From Phyto melanocephala (Eukaryota; Arthropoda; Insecta; Diptera; Rhinophoridae): a DNA stretch of 64,000 nt. The stretch lies in the NCBI GenBank assembly GCA_941918925.1, contig OW799233.1, positions 80,293,797 through 80,357,796 on the forward strand, read 5' to 3'. Below, in pieces: positions 1 to 11,462 of the stretch. A model generated the notes under the pieces. It was not told where the DNA came from. It was given only the letters and a program-made list of their open reading frames with translations, and did no database searches. Both the position numbers and the translations under genes were made by a program. Within the stretch, counting starts at the first letter, position 1. Every line of letters begins with the position of its first letter.

Positions 1-1417
1 CTTAAGTTAGCACAAAAGATTTTCAAAAAAATTCTAAGTGCTAGTTTAGCACTTTTTAATAATATTCCAGCACTTTTTGCACTTTTTTTTATATAAAATT
101 TAAATGCAATCAATTATCTTTTATATGTAAACTTAAGATGATATTTTCTTTCTTGTAAAGGTTTAAGCTGGTAAAATATATGTTTATAAAGGAAAAGCTG
201 ATGGACATAATCTTGAGAGATGAGGAAGAAATATTTGAAGAATATTTGCTACCAAATCCGTATTTAGGATATGAATTCGAAACGTTATTATAAAAGAATA
301 AAGAAAAAAATATAATATCTTTTGAAGAACAAGACACAATCAGAAAAAACAAATAAAGGCACCTTTTACTTGTATCTTAGTAGATATGAATTCTAGTATA
401 ATTGAAATGGATAAAATCCAAAATCAGTGAAGCTATAACTGAACAAATCTTATGTTGCAAATTATTCTATTAAAAAGTATACTTATTTTTTAATGTTTTA
501 AAAAAACATTATTGCAAAATTTTAGCACTTTTCCTTTTGAACTGTAGAACATGTTAGATTTTTTTCCGAAGTTTTGCACTTCTTCTCTGTAATCTTATGG
601 CAACACTGGTTCTTACTATCCTAAAGGATAGATTCATAAACTTAGAAAATGCTAAAAGGACTACACAAATAAGAAAAGTAACTATTTGTTCTTCAAATAA
701 AAAAGTATTTTTTGTGTAGCCCATATCGTTTTCGGACTCACCTTGAGTCAATTGTCACTAATTTAAAAATCTATGTTCACAAGGATAAAAATATAAAGAG
801 TAAAATATCAAACGAAAAAATAGCTAATTTTAAAATTCAAGCTTCATTAACGTAAAAAATAAAAAATTGCAAAAAGTACAATTTCGGTAACTTATACTAT
901 TATTGACGTAGCTACAATTTTATCTGGGGATGGTCAAAACAGAAAAAAAGTAGCAGGACTTCATATACATAAACCTATCTTAAGTATGCAAATAAAAAGT
1001 TTTGTAAATTAATTTGTCAAAAGCTTATTCTCTAGTTCAGTTACATACCGTTTCTGAGTTGCGTTGTTTAGTTATAATTAATAATATACATATATGTATG
1101 TATGCATATATACCTATGTATCAATGTGTTTATTACTTTACAGGAGAAGAAAAAAACTTAATATAAATATTATTCCCATGCACACCATGGGGTTTTTATA
1201 AACAAAAGCTTTAGCCCTTAAATTAATTAAATCATTATTCATATAAAATCTGGCCACACTCTAAAGCAAATTCTAAAAATATATGGCAACAGTAATTTGT
1301 TTATTTAAAATATTATATACATACATATCCACACACGGGTTAATTTTAAAAAAAATTAAAAGCATAGTCTCGCTGGAAGAACACGCTACACCAAGGGATT
1401 GACACTTCATTTATCAC
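1..1417. other. AT-rich intergenic sequence with decayed repeat
   Basis: No gene is visible. Short AT-biased open frames have no recognisable domain. The stretch around 690-900 shares phrases such as aatctatgttcacaa and cccata..ctcacct with the Helitron-like element near 58.3-58.5 kb, so part of it is probably an old fragment of that family. The remainder up to the Helentron-like element shows only simple A/T-rich tracts and short TATG microsatellite-like runs. Confidence 0.5.
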
Positions 1418-3230
1418 TTTTTATACCCGCCACCGAAAAAATGGTGGGGGTATATTCATTTTGTCATTCCGTTTGTAACACATCGAAATATCCATTTTAG
1501 ACCCCATAAAGTATATATATTCTGAATCGGGGTTTGATTTTATGACGATCTAGCTATGTCCGTCCGTCTGTCCGTCTGTTGAAAGCACGATAGAGGTCGC
1601 ACCGAAAAAGCTAGGGGGCTAAAATTTTGCCGGAATCTTTCTTATAGACAAGGTTTGTTTGGTATTGAAAATGGGCTAAATCGGAACATTAGGAAGAGAG
1701 TTATAGCTCGAAAAGCAAGAGTAGGTCGAAAAAACCGTGTCCTTCGAACATGGAATAAAATGGAATTGTGTCCAAACGCATCAACGTAGACTCATGAAAC
1801 TTCGAATATATATTTCCTGAGTAAAAACAAAATCTTTCCCCGAAAATTAGGAGGAAGTTATCGCTCAAAATGTACGAAAATTTATACCGCACAGTGTATT
1901 TTTCGGTATATATAAAAATAAAAACGTCATAAAAGCAACAAAATTGGATGTACGACTCTGAAATTTTGTACACTTTGCTTTTTGGTGAGACGATTTTTTG
2001 AAACGGAAAATCAATGTTCCACGCCCACTTTTACGCCCACCTCCCATATAACGTTTTACCTAAAATTCATATAATTTCTCTATTAATAAAGATTTTGGAA
2101 TAATAAAGGGCTATATTGAAACACCTAAAATGTACTCATTCGTAAAAATAACTTTGACACGCCTACTATAACGCCCACTTTTCACGTTATCTACCGTTAA
2201 TGAAATTTAAAAGCTCATAAAACCGCCAAAGTTAGAGGTATGATGATCTAATTTGCTAGGTATATCCTTCTAATCAATGCAATTGTGCCAAAAAGTTTAG
2301 GTGACACTCCCACTTTAACGCCTACCTCCCATATAACGGTTTATCATAAATTCATGTAATTTCTCTATTGACAAAGTTTTTGGGAAAATAAAGGACTATA
2401 TTGAAATATCTAAGTTGTGTTTATTAGCAGAAACTTTATTGACACGCCTACTTTTACGCCCACTTTCATTGAGAGACTACATTTACAAAAGCATTTTAGT
2501 AGCATATCGAAGTTATAAGGGATGGTTAAATTTTAAGGACCGATGTTGAATTTTAATAAAACACAAATTATTTAGGATATTATAATTATTTCTTTTTGTA
2601 ATTATAATATTTGTATGGTTCAATTATGTATTTAACAAAATATCGGCCAAATGGCCCCCCCCATCCTTGGCGCCACTCCTCTATCTGATGGTCCAAATTT
2701 TCAATGACAATGTTGACTGCTCTTTTGCCACACTATCGCAAAAACCAGCAGTGGTTCCCATTCAACGAACTAAGAAGGCATTCACAGATTTTCTAACATT
2801 TTATACAGACCTGTTTTGCAGAAATTTAAATATTTTATACAATTCTCCCGATTGTGGACAAATTTGAACGATTATGTTGATCAAAAGAATTACGAAGTGC
2901 ACAAAATGCATTTTGATTTGAACGCCCATTTTTATAAAAAACCTGAATAAATTTAAAGCGTTGCTCATTTGCGTATGTTTCCACGGATCAAATTGAGTAA
3001 GTTTGAGATTGAGAAAAGTCAAATGAAATGCAGAAAACATATTTAAAGACTAGGTGTTGTTCACCTTCAACATGGGCCCTTAAAATTTAACCACCCTCTA
3101 CAAATAAAGTGATACATATTTTATTATAAAGAGATTATTCCATAATGATTATCAAAATAATAAATATTGTGCTTTAAATGTGGTGGGTATAAAAGATTTG
3201 GCACAGCCGAATATAGTGCTCTTACTTGTT
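1418..3230 (+). mobile_element. Helentron/DINE-like element, large family, copy 1
   Basis: The strand is set by taking the hairpin end as 3'. The left end starts ttttatacccgccacc next to a TATACCC..GGGTATA-type palindrome. It is followed by a short GTCY microsatellite (gtccgtccgtctgtccg) and the core tatatattctgaat. The right end is a short stem-loop (here slightly mutated, ttggcacagccgaat) followed by atagtgctcttacttgtt. The same structure recurs at 11.5, 35.0, 47.1 and 56.4 kb. The GTCY block and AT core match published mini-me/DINE-1 type repeats of flies, which are regarded as non-autonomous rolling-circle elements; that class assignment is inference. The element encodes nothing convincing. 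It contains a mariner-like insert at 2516-3098. Confidence 0.7.
2516..3098. mobile_element. Mariner-like non-autonomous insert, filled site 1
   Basis: Terminal inverted repeats of about 27 bp read ggrtggttaaattttaaggr..atgttga at both ends, and TA dinucleotides flank the insert. The corresponding empty site, with the two flanks joined as ctttgtataacttc, is present in the family copies at 47.9 kb and 56.6 kb. Read on the minus strand, the interior contains a decayed reading frame; in the better copy at 11.6-12.2 kb it ends EEWAKDRGGHLADIL, which resembles the C-terminus of Tc1/mariner-superfamily transposases. The TA duplication and TIR support a Tc1/mariner origin. The exact family is not resolved. 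Confidence 0.7.
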
Positions 3231-4104
3231 TCTTTGCACAAACAGTAAAAAATTTTGTCAACTATAAAAGATGTTACTTTTTCGTCGTTGTTGTGCTTCA
3301 CACAACGAATTTGCACAGCGAATTTTTACCGAAGAGTTCGTCGTGTTGGGCAGAATTCGTCCAAAAAGGTAAAGTTTTGTTCCTGCAGTTTCATTTTATA
3401 GAAGGAGACACTGGCGTTTAGGTGTGGCGCTAATTTAACAGCTTGCATATCCTTACAAAACAGTTCCCAAAACAAGTACTCGGCGCCTTGTTTGGCGTTT
3501 TGATTTTTAGATTTTTTAGAGATTTTGTTGGCTATTTTTCAAAAGGCAAAGATTTGTTTTGAGAATCGTTGAATTCAATGCGAAAAAATAACCATTTTAT
3601 TCTGGTATTTTTATACATAAAATCTGAGCCATTCATATGCATGTATGCGAACAAATTGGTGGCTCGTTGAGATGGTGTGTAAATTACATTTTATTTTATC
3701 GGCCTTTCTTATGGAAATATTGTAGTTTAGAATCCTTCCACATTCATTTTTTGTTATATATTGTTATTGTTGGGAAGTAGAATTTTATATTAAGGAAAGA
3801 TAGTAAAGTAAATTAAAGTAACGGTAAATCACGGCATTGCATAGCGTGTGCAGCAGAATACATAGCAAAACCAAAACAAATTTATTTGTGATATTTTCAT
3901 TGAGTTTCTCTACTCGTTACAAACTTAAAAAAAATATTTGTTTGCTTATAAAAATATAAGTTTTTAGTTTTGGTAATTGTTTAATTAATTTGGATATTCA
4001 ATAAAAAATTGAATTTTTTTAACATGCCAAAAAACATATTTATGTTTTCTAAATTTCTTGGTCTTTATAGTTACAATTTATTCTTTTTGTTGAGCTCGAG
4101 ATTA
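3231..4104. other. Unassigned AT-rich sequence
   Basis: No gene, RNA or clear repeat boundary is visible. Around 3250-3520 the sequence is less A/T-biased and has a short open frame, but it shows no domain and has no second copy in the window. Confidence 0.4.
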
Positions 4105-4255
4105 CTTTTGGTACATACATACAGAAGGACAGAAGGATAATGCGTAATCGACTCACCCATTCAAAAGTTTTCGGAAAAAATTCCATATTTTAGAAATTTC
4201 ACATGGAATGACAAATCTATATAGACCCTTTTACACTTTCGTGTGAAGGGTATAA
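4105..4255 (-). mobile_element. mini-me/DINE-like fragment
   Basis: This is a decayed copy of the smaller family seen intact at 55.4-56.2 kb. It keeps a degenerate gacaga block, the phrase gaatgacaaatctatata, and the terminal stem-loop in which acccttttacac pairs with gtgtgaagggt. The hairpin end with ATTCGGC is missing, so it is a truncated end. Confidence 0.6.
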
Positions 4256-4744
4256 TAATATAATAATAATAACAATAGAACATGCAAAGTTGTTCTGCTG
4301 TTCTTTTAATGTTCTACTGCTGTTTTTGTTCTACATCGCTTTGCTTATGCTTTTACATTCTTCTATTTCAGCTATGTTCTTCTATGCTATGTTTGAGCGA
4401 ACATAAAATTTTTTTGTCACGTATGTAGGTATTTGTTTTGAAATGAAAAAGAATGTGAAATACAGTAGTTCAAATAACAGACGATGGCTTATAAAACATT
4501 TATTGGTGCTTATTTCCACCTTTAGTATAAATGTACTTTCAAAAATTATAGAGTATTTTTAATAATAAACTCCAATCAAACTCGTCTTTAAAACAGAATA
4601 CAATACAAAGTTCTTAACGCACTTTTACGAGTTGTAAATTATATTAATATAAACAGAATATGTTGCACCCATGGCCGCCCATAAAAATTTCGGTCTCACC
4701 TCGAATCAATAGTTTCTTATTTTGCAAATGCAAAAAGTAACACA

Positions 4745-4870
4745 AACAAGTAAGAGAGCTATATTCGGCCGTGCCGAATCTGATAACACCCTTCACCATC
4801 ATGTACATAGGTATAATCCCACATCGCAGCTTAACCTATATTTCATGTTCTACGCCATTTTTCCTTATTA
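4745..4870 (-). mobile_element. mini-me/DINE-like hairpin end fragment
   Basis: It begins aacaagtaagagagct, then shows a perfect 7-bp stem with a 3-base loop (attcggc-cgt-gccgaat), then a cccttcaccatcat block. Only the hairpin-proximal ~125 bp is present. The rest of the element is missing where the LOA retrotransposon sequence begins. Confidence 0.65.
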
Positions 4871-4872
4871 TT

Positions 4873-7116
4873 TCCGACGCCATCCTTGATTTTGAATACC
4901 CAGATATTTCGCCCTATCCGATGGGGGAATTTCGCAGTTCCCCAACCTCGGTGGTCTGAAGCTCGAAATCATGGCCTTGTTGTGAACAGTACCAGTTCCG
5001 TTCTGCTTGGGTTTACTACTAGACCGCTGTCCGTGGCCCAGTTTCTTAGTAATCTCAAGGCATCGGACATGATATCTTTAATCTTTAATCTTTAAAACAG
5101 TCCCGATACTAGTATCACAACATCGTCCGCATAAGCCACGACCTTTATTAACATATTTTCCATTTCAATAAGAATCGTGTTAACAACAATAAGCCAAAGC
5201 AGTGGAGAAATCACACCGCCCTGAGGTATACCTTTTTCCACTAGCCTTGACATAGTGCTCTTACTAAGATTGGCAATAACCACCCTTGTGCTCAGCATGG
5301 ACACTAGCCAGTTGCTGATGTACTCCTCAACCTCCAGACCAGTGAGGGCATGTTGAATCGCAAGGGTGGTTACGTTATTGAAGGCCCCTTCTATTTCCAA
5401 GAAGCCTGCCATAGTATACTGCCCGAATTCGATAGACCTCTCTATAGTCCCCACGACCTTATGTAGAGCCGTCTCCGTAGAGCGTCCCTTAAGATAGGCA
5501 TGCTGACTGCCCGACAAACGCGTCGTTCCCTCCAGTCGCTGCCTTATATGAGAGTCGATAAGTCGTTCCAGTGTTTTAAGCTGAAAAGATGAAAGGCTAA
5601 TCGGACGAAAGTCTTTCGCACTATCATGACTTCTCCTGCCGATCTTCGGAATAAAAACGACCCTGATCCTTCTCCAATTCCCAGATATATAATTTAAAGA
5701 TAGGCAGAGCATGCAAATCCTCTGGATCCAGGGAATAACATATCTCCTGGCACTCTGCATTATACGTGCCAGAATTCCGTCAGGTCCAGGTGATTTATAT
5801 GGGGAGAAACTATCAATCGCCTACGAGATTCTCTCGTAAGAGAATATGTTCCCATCTACTACGGAATGAGTCCTATTCGCACTCACGATTCCCGTATCAA
5901 CCTCCCTGCATCCCGGAAAGTGAGTGTTCATAAGGATATCAAGGAATTCAGCCGAAGATTCAGACCAGGAGTCATCCCTCCTTTTTATATAGGTCGGAGT
6001 TGACTGATCCTTGGCTAAAATCTTACTAAGTCGCGCCGTATCCCTAGTGCTGCCTATAGATTCACAGAAGTCTCTCCATGAACTTCTTTTTGCGGCCGCT
6101 ATAGCTTTCTTATAAGCTTTCAGCTTATCGCGGTACGACTGGCACGACTTGCTCTCATAACATTCATTAAAGGCCCTACGTGTTTCCCTCCGAAGGTTAT
6201 AGAGCTCCGAGCTCCACCACGGAGGGAAGGTTTTCCTAACCTTCGTCGTAGGGCAGGAAATTTCGAAAGCTTTCACCATAACATTGCTGAAACACTTCTC
6301 CATTTCCTCAAGACCAGTTATCGAATCTTCGATGACTGGCATTTTACCCAACTTACGCTTTACGACCCCGTTGAACTTAAACCAGTCAGTTATTCTTGGG
6401 TTTCGAAAAAGCGGTGTCGTAATCCCGTCACGAAGTCTAATCTCGAAAAGAATCCAGTTATGATCGGAGAAGACCTCTTGCTGGATACCCTCCACCTATC
6501 AACTGATCTCCTAGACTTACTTGTTATGAGTGTAATGTCCAGTACACACACATTGTAGTCATCCATTGTAATCAACCGAACTCGGAAAAATTAATGTTGG
6601 GGAGTTACCGGAGTTACATATACTTAACTTATTAGTATTAATGAAATCAAGCGTGTACTCACCACGTTCATTAATCTCAGTGCTGCCCCAGATCGTGTGC
6701 CTTGCATTGGCATCGCAGCCCAGGACCATATCGTCAGATACTCCGACTAAGGCTAGGAGATTACTCACTTCCACTTGCGGAGCAGGCTTCTCATGCGCCA
6801 CGTAGCTCGAGGTAATTATAAAACTTTCCCTGTTTGTCAGGTCGACCCTTGCAACTGTAAGGTCCGCTGAGCTAAGCTGCGTACAAAGAAAAATGTTAAT
6901 ATTCTTTTTGGCAATAAGACATGACCTAGGCTTACCACAATCTTTTGCGTAGTGTACTTTGTATAATGAGGACGGGAAGCCTTTTACTACCGAGTTGACT
7001 ACCCAGGCTTCCTGCAATAGTCCAATGTCCAGATCCTCTTCAGCTAAGAGCATCCGAAGGTTATCTGTAGCGCATTTCGAGTGCTGCAGATTGATTTGGA
7101 CTATCTTAAGCGTCAT
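4873..7116 (-). pseudogene. LOA-type ORF2: endonuclease and reverse transcriptase, broken
   Basis: The intact ancestor would nick target DNA and prime reverse transcription. The endonuclease lies at about 7116-6450, with the catalytic glutamate region LLQEAW, the Asp/Asn block GCDANARHTIWGS, and SDHNWILFEI near 6460. Two compensating frameshifts near 6570 and 6490 throw the segment between them out of frame. The RT follows in the same frame as the start: KSPGPDGI near 5790, FRPISLSSF near 5605, GIPQGGVISPLL near 5215, and catalytic AYADD at 5121-5136. In-frame stops fall at 5821-5823 (TAG) and 5092-5094 (TAA), the latter next to a small AAAGATT tandem duplication. A TGA at 4969-4971 and a frameshift precede AKYLG near 4910. 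The start ATG at 7116 lies 4 bases after the ORF1 stop. Confidence 0.88.
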
Positions 7117-7120
7117 TTTG

Positions 7121-8336
7121 TTACCTAGTGGACGGTTCTGAGAGGTTCATCCCAGATAGCAGAGCGTTGGCGGCTTCAACGACATCCGCTTCACCAGAAC
7201 CTGTGGGTCGGAATACCTTCACCTTTGCGTCCCGCACACCGAAAAACAGTTTGAAGCCCGTCTTCTCGAGCTTCGCTGTTGCCGATTCGGTGATGGCGAG
7301 GGTGAGGCATGTGTAGTTATCACCCTGCTCGGCGCGGATGATCAAAAAATTATCCATAAGGTTACTGGGGTTCTGACGCTTCAAACACTCCAGCATCTTT
7401 TGGGCATCGGTTTTCATCTTTGGCTACCAAATTCTTGCACGAGGTCTCATCGGAATCTCTTCAACAGGGATAAGCTTAAGACTTAAGCCTTCCCAGTCAC
7501 CGCTAATCTTAGCAATGCAATTGCTGAGAAAATCCTTTGAGAACCCGTCCAAGCACTTGATTACCCTGTAGCCCCGGGGTATCTCGCAGGAGTCAAAACA
7601 GGGAGCCTGCCCAGTCTTACTCGCGAGCACGTAATCTGTTACTACAGGATTGATGGCACCATCCTTTTCTTTTGCCAGGGCCAGAATAAGATGGTCTTTT
7701 ACCACCATTAAAAGGGCGCCTGGATGATGTCGTCGCAGCGCTCGTGGCTATTCCCGGAGTGGTCTTTTTATCGGTGACCTTTCTCCTTTTTAGCGATTTA
7801 CCTCCCTCTGTCTGAGATCGGTTTCGCTTGGACCTCACAATATCAGTAGTTACCGATTTTGACGTGCTGGGTAAGGAATCCTTAAACTTTAGGTACTCAT
7901 CTACCACAACCTGATATTTGACGCGGTCTTCCTCATCGCGTTCATGGTGGACACCACTGGCGGTATTCTTGGCTATCTTGTCAAGAATAAAAACCTCCTT
8001 GTTATATTTCGCTTTGAGGATGTCATTCTGATTCCTCTTCCTTTGTTTCTTCTTCTTCAACTTGTCGTCAATCTTGACGTCGAGTTAAAGGGTATTTGAA
8101 GGGGTATTGGAGGGCAGCAGGGTACTATGACTGGTACCCTCTCTGCCTAATAAGTTGACCAAAGTCTCTTGGCTAGAGGCCAGAAGGTCGTCTTTGGATG
8201 AGGTACCCAACTCATCCGATTTTTTTGTTATATTTTTTTCATTATTTTTCTCCATATATTGATCCCACGAGCGAGCACGTAAGAGGATGGACCATCCACG
8301 CAGTGACGGCGTACGCGGACTGGACGAATAATACAA
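7121..8336 (-). pseudogene. LOA-type ORF1, nucleic-acid-binding/DUF4780-like protein, broken
   Basis: ORF1 proteins of this class coat retrotransposon RNA. The N-terminal part (possible starts at 8336 or, more likely, the MEKNNEKN methionine at 8255) is rich in Lys, Arg and Ser, with KRNRSQTEGGKSLKRRK near 7800, typical of a basic linker. The C-terminal part (7708-7121) holds a fold resembling DUF4780, with GYRVIKCLDGFSKDFL and CLKRQNPSNL. Lesions are an in-frame TAA at 8085-8087, a frameshift near 7700 and an in-frame TAG at 7424-7426. The frame closes with TAA at 7121-7123, just before ORF2. The family call rests on motif resemblance only. Confidence 0.75.
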
Positions 8337-9014
8337 CCGGCCCGTGTCATAGGCACCGGAGGGGAGCTGTTAACGACTAATCCTCTTTTACCACTAATTA
8401 GCCATTCAGGTTCTCGGCACTGCTTCCTACCACCTTAACCTTACAAGTGAGGGAGAGGAAGAAGAAATGAAAGGAGGTTTAGGAAAGGGAGAGAAGGATG
8501 GAATGAGATAACCTTTTGTCTTGACCGCTTTTAGCACATACCTCATTGACTGACTCCGAGTAGCGAGGTACGAGTATTCCGTCTACTAAAAATCAGGCCC
8601 TGAGATAGATCACTTAAGCCACCATATCGCGGCAAGATCGTTATCCAGGTGGTGGATTTTTACCCCTTACAATTACAAAATTAAAAAAGTGTTGAAATCA
8701 TTTTAATATTATTTCGCAGACTAACAAATAGAATTTAATTTTTTTTTCTAGCTTTATGTGTTTTGTAGTTGCAAAGATTACCAAAGAAAAAATTACAAAT
8801 TATAGTTTTTTATTCGATTTTTCCTTTAGCACTTGAAAATTAAAAAATTCCACATTTTGTTTTTAAATTAGATAGATTACAATACCTTTTCTTATTAATC
8901 TGTTTTTACTCGTTTTCCCCTTTTTCCCCCCATTAAGTTCGAATTTCCAAAAATTCCTTCTTAGTTGAAATTTATATTTTTGCGTTAGACACGTTACTAT
9001 TTTATATTAATAGA

Positions 9015-10327
9015 TTTCTATATTTGAATTAAAATTATATAAATAGTTTAATTAATAAATTTGTATTAAAGGGAACTGATTATTAAAAATTTTAAACAAA
9101 AATGTGCTAAATCCAGCACTAAAAGTGCCCACCTGTGTATCGCTTAACTTGGATGCGCAAGAGCCGTGATATCTGCTTTTATTAATTCAATTAGGAACCA
9201 TCGCCTCGTTCAAACCCAATGTAGAATGAAACGTGTTGCGACATACTTGTAGTCGTTTTGAATTAAGTCACGCAAAATATAATATTCTTTTGGAATTTAT
9301 CGCATTTTCCAAATATTTTAATTGATCTGTTAAACTTACAAGGCTGGTAACATATAAACGCTTTTGGTCCCACAACATCCCCCAAAACAGTTTACTTTGG
9401 GCCGCTTTTTGCACACAAGCTTGACAAGAAAGGTTCTCCCATTTGCCTTGCAGGCTTCTGGCAAACTTCTTTTTCGATGTACTAGTATATACTTTACCTT
9501 TCATACGATTTATTTTTATTCCTTTTTAAAGAGAAATCATTAGATATTCGGACATCATGACGAAGTTAATAAAATTTAATAAAAAGTCGCGGGATTTAAT
9601 CAAAAATTTTTCTCACAAATCGAAACAACGCCCACTTTGTATCAGTTTATGCCACAACATGCAAGCAAGTAGTTAAGACATGCATGTACCTTGCTCACTA
9701 TATTTAAATTAATAAAAATGATTGGGCTTTTATCAGCTGCTGATATTTTTTAGTCGGACCGTATCAAATTGTTTGCCAGTGGTGTACGAGAGGATCATCT
9801 GTCGAAATATCTTTAAAATCGGTTAAAAAAAACCAGTTAGCGACTTTCGATAATAATATAATATGGTTGCTTAAGAAAAGCTATTAAAGTGAACTTGATA
9901 AAGAATCACACTAAATATAATTACTTGTTGTTGTTGATGTTTTAAAAGGATTTTAACATTGTACTTCAAATATGATTTGTACCTACAATTTTATATATAG
10001 TATATATTAAGTATATGGTGGCAACACAATACAATACAAAGACTAGGATTAAATTCAAGAAAAAGAAAGAGAAAAACATATAGTTTTTTTTCGAACTTGC
10101 ATTGAGGTCATATTATTTAACAGTTGGAAACATTATATTTTTTTTTAATGCCGCATAAAGTTTTCAAACACGAAACAAGCAACATAAAAGAGATCCCAAT
10201 AATATCATAGTCATATTTACTTATGTACATAGACACCAATACTTATGCACACATATACTTACGTATCTATGCATTACATACAGATAAGTATATGGGTGCA
10301 TAAGTTTTCAAATACATATTATGTATG
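9015..10327. other. Unassigned AT-rich sequence
   Basis: No gene or bounded repeat is visible. The phrase gtgctaaatccagcactaaaagtg near 9095 echoes the gcactttt tracts at the left end of the window. Around 10200-10330 there are TATG/TACA-type simple repeats. Confidence 0.4.
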
Positions 10328-10332
10328 TAATA

Positions 10333-10828
10333 CCCTGCGGCTAAACTTTTAATTAGTTAAGTTTTGGACTGTAACAAAAGTGATAGATCTCACTGGCATC
10401 GACTGAAAAGAAACGAACTAACAATTCGCCCATCGCCAGAAGAGTACTTTGTTTTTCAAAAAAAAATCGTATAAATATAATAGTGTGCTGGTGCAGTGGC
10501 TAGAGCGTAAAACTTCAAAACCAAAAGAAATTGGATAAAATCCTGACAGGGATAAAAACAAATTCATAAAGCTTGATGCTTAAATTTCTATGTAAAATGT
10601 ATATTATAACTTTTTTCGGTGTGCTGTGAGAGGAAAAGATAGTTGAGTACACTCACTCACAACTCTGTAACAATAACTAGTAAAAATCTATATAAAAATT
10701 AACTAGTTTGGCTCCTATGGCATCCTATTGTTAAGATCGATAGTTATTTATGAAATAGAAGTAACAAGTCTGAAGTTAAAAGCAACAAGTATATTTCAAA
10801 CCAAATACTAGTTACTTTATCTGCAGGG
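10333..10828. mobile_element. Repeat family C, uninterrupted copy (short TIR, tRNA-like core)
   Basis: It starts CCCTGCGGCTAAAC and ends TTTATCTGCAGGG, giving an imperfect inverted repeat of about 14 bp. The pentamer TAATA flanks it on both sides (10328-10332 and 10829-10833). Related copies lie at 19.9 kb (split by a 7.6-kb insertion) and 38.1 kb. The interior has a tRNA-like segment at 10489-10543 and a conserved tail (cactcacaactctgtaa..aactag..tctgaagttaaaagcaac). It has no coding capacity. The superfamily is unknown; only one copy has the TAATA repeat, so the target-duplication reading is tentative. Confidence 0.55.
10489..10543 (+). promoter_or_regulatory. tRNA-like internal promoter (A box intact) in repeat family C
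   Basis: TGGTGCAGTGG at 10489-10499 fits the tRNA A-box consensus TRGYNNARNGG at every position. Forty-four bases from its start, GGATAAAATCC at 10533-10543 differs from the B-box GGTTCAAATCC at two positions. The sister copy at 20084-20138 has the same spacing with a perfect B box. No complete tRNA cloverleaf could be drawn, so this is tRNA-derived sequence and not a tRNA gene. Confidence 0.5.
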
Positions 10829-10833
10829 TAATA

Positions 10834-11462
10834 GGTTGATGCAATCTTCAACCATATTTGACAATGTATTGGATAACATGTTATTGTTGTTGTCTCTTAT
10901 AGTCATTTTGTTGCAGTTTTGCCACAGTATGCCAGTATGTACACATACCTACATACTACAAGCTCATAAATTCATACATTTGAACAATACCAGTTAGCTG
11001 TTGGTTATTATGTATGTGTTTTTTTAACTTAGTCGTTTGTTAAGTATCCCACGCATAACTTTTTTCTTAAAATTTTATGCCTGTTGCTCATTTGTAGTAT
11101 CTAGTAAGTACGATAGCGAATTTTAGGTTTTCGTCAGTTTCCACAGCTTCACAGTGGTTCACAATTTATATTCCCAACTGCATCATACTTGTGTTTTTAA
11201 CCGTTAAGTCACTGCAAATTTGGGAATACAAAGGTTTTCTAATATCTATTTCTATAAATTATTGGAAAACTTTAAGATATCAAAAATTTTACATAATTAC
11301 TTACTAAGTATTCTACAATCAGGTGACCAAAAAAGGCTAAAAATTTCAAAGGATATTTTATTAAAAACCATCAGTTTTCAGTTAAAAACATGTATTACAG
11401 TTTTTTACATTTACTCGTCTGTGGTTTATTTAAAAAGAATTCCTCAAAATTATTTTAAAATG
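10834..11462. other. Unassigned AT-rich sequence
   Basis: No gene or bounded repeat is seen. The short open frames are low-complexity. Confidence 0.4.

Larger units (their letters stand above)
4873..8664 (-). mobile_element. LOA-clade non-LTR retrotransposon, 3' truncated
   Basis: The element reads on the minus strand: 5' UTR (about 8664-8337), ORF1 (8336-7121), a 4-base gap, then ORF2 (7116 to about 4873) with apurinic-type endonuclease and reverse transcriptase. RNase H and the C-terminal zinc motif, normal for LOA elements, are missing. Homology stops near 4873, where a mini-me end begins. Its base composition is far more GC-rich than its surroundings, which suggests fairly recent arrival. 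I count about four nonsense codons and about four frameshifts, so it cannot be autonomous. Assignment to LOA rather than another R1-group clade rests on the GCDANARHTIWGS block and the DUF4780-like ORF1. Confidence 0.85.
4440..9014 (-). mobile_element. Helitron-like element (family B) split by later insertions
   Basis: Two blocks, about 4440-4744 and 8665-9014, match the continuous element at 58.3-59.5 kb. Shared phrases include ctagctttatgtgt, attacaatac, and the end cacgttact..ttatat followed by taga. They are separated by a mini-me end (4745-4870) and an LOA retrotransposon (4873-8664). The right end read on the minus strand begins TCTATTAATAT after an A, as expected for a Helitron 5' end, although it is degenerate. 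The opposite terminus was not identified. Confidence 0.5.

Noticed and set aside
9268..9504. 78-residue minus-strand frame with three Cys/Trp-rich blocks
   Set aside because: No domain, no second copy in the window, and no supporting signals; probably chance.
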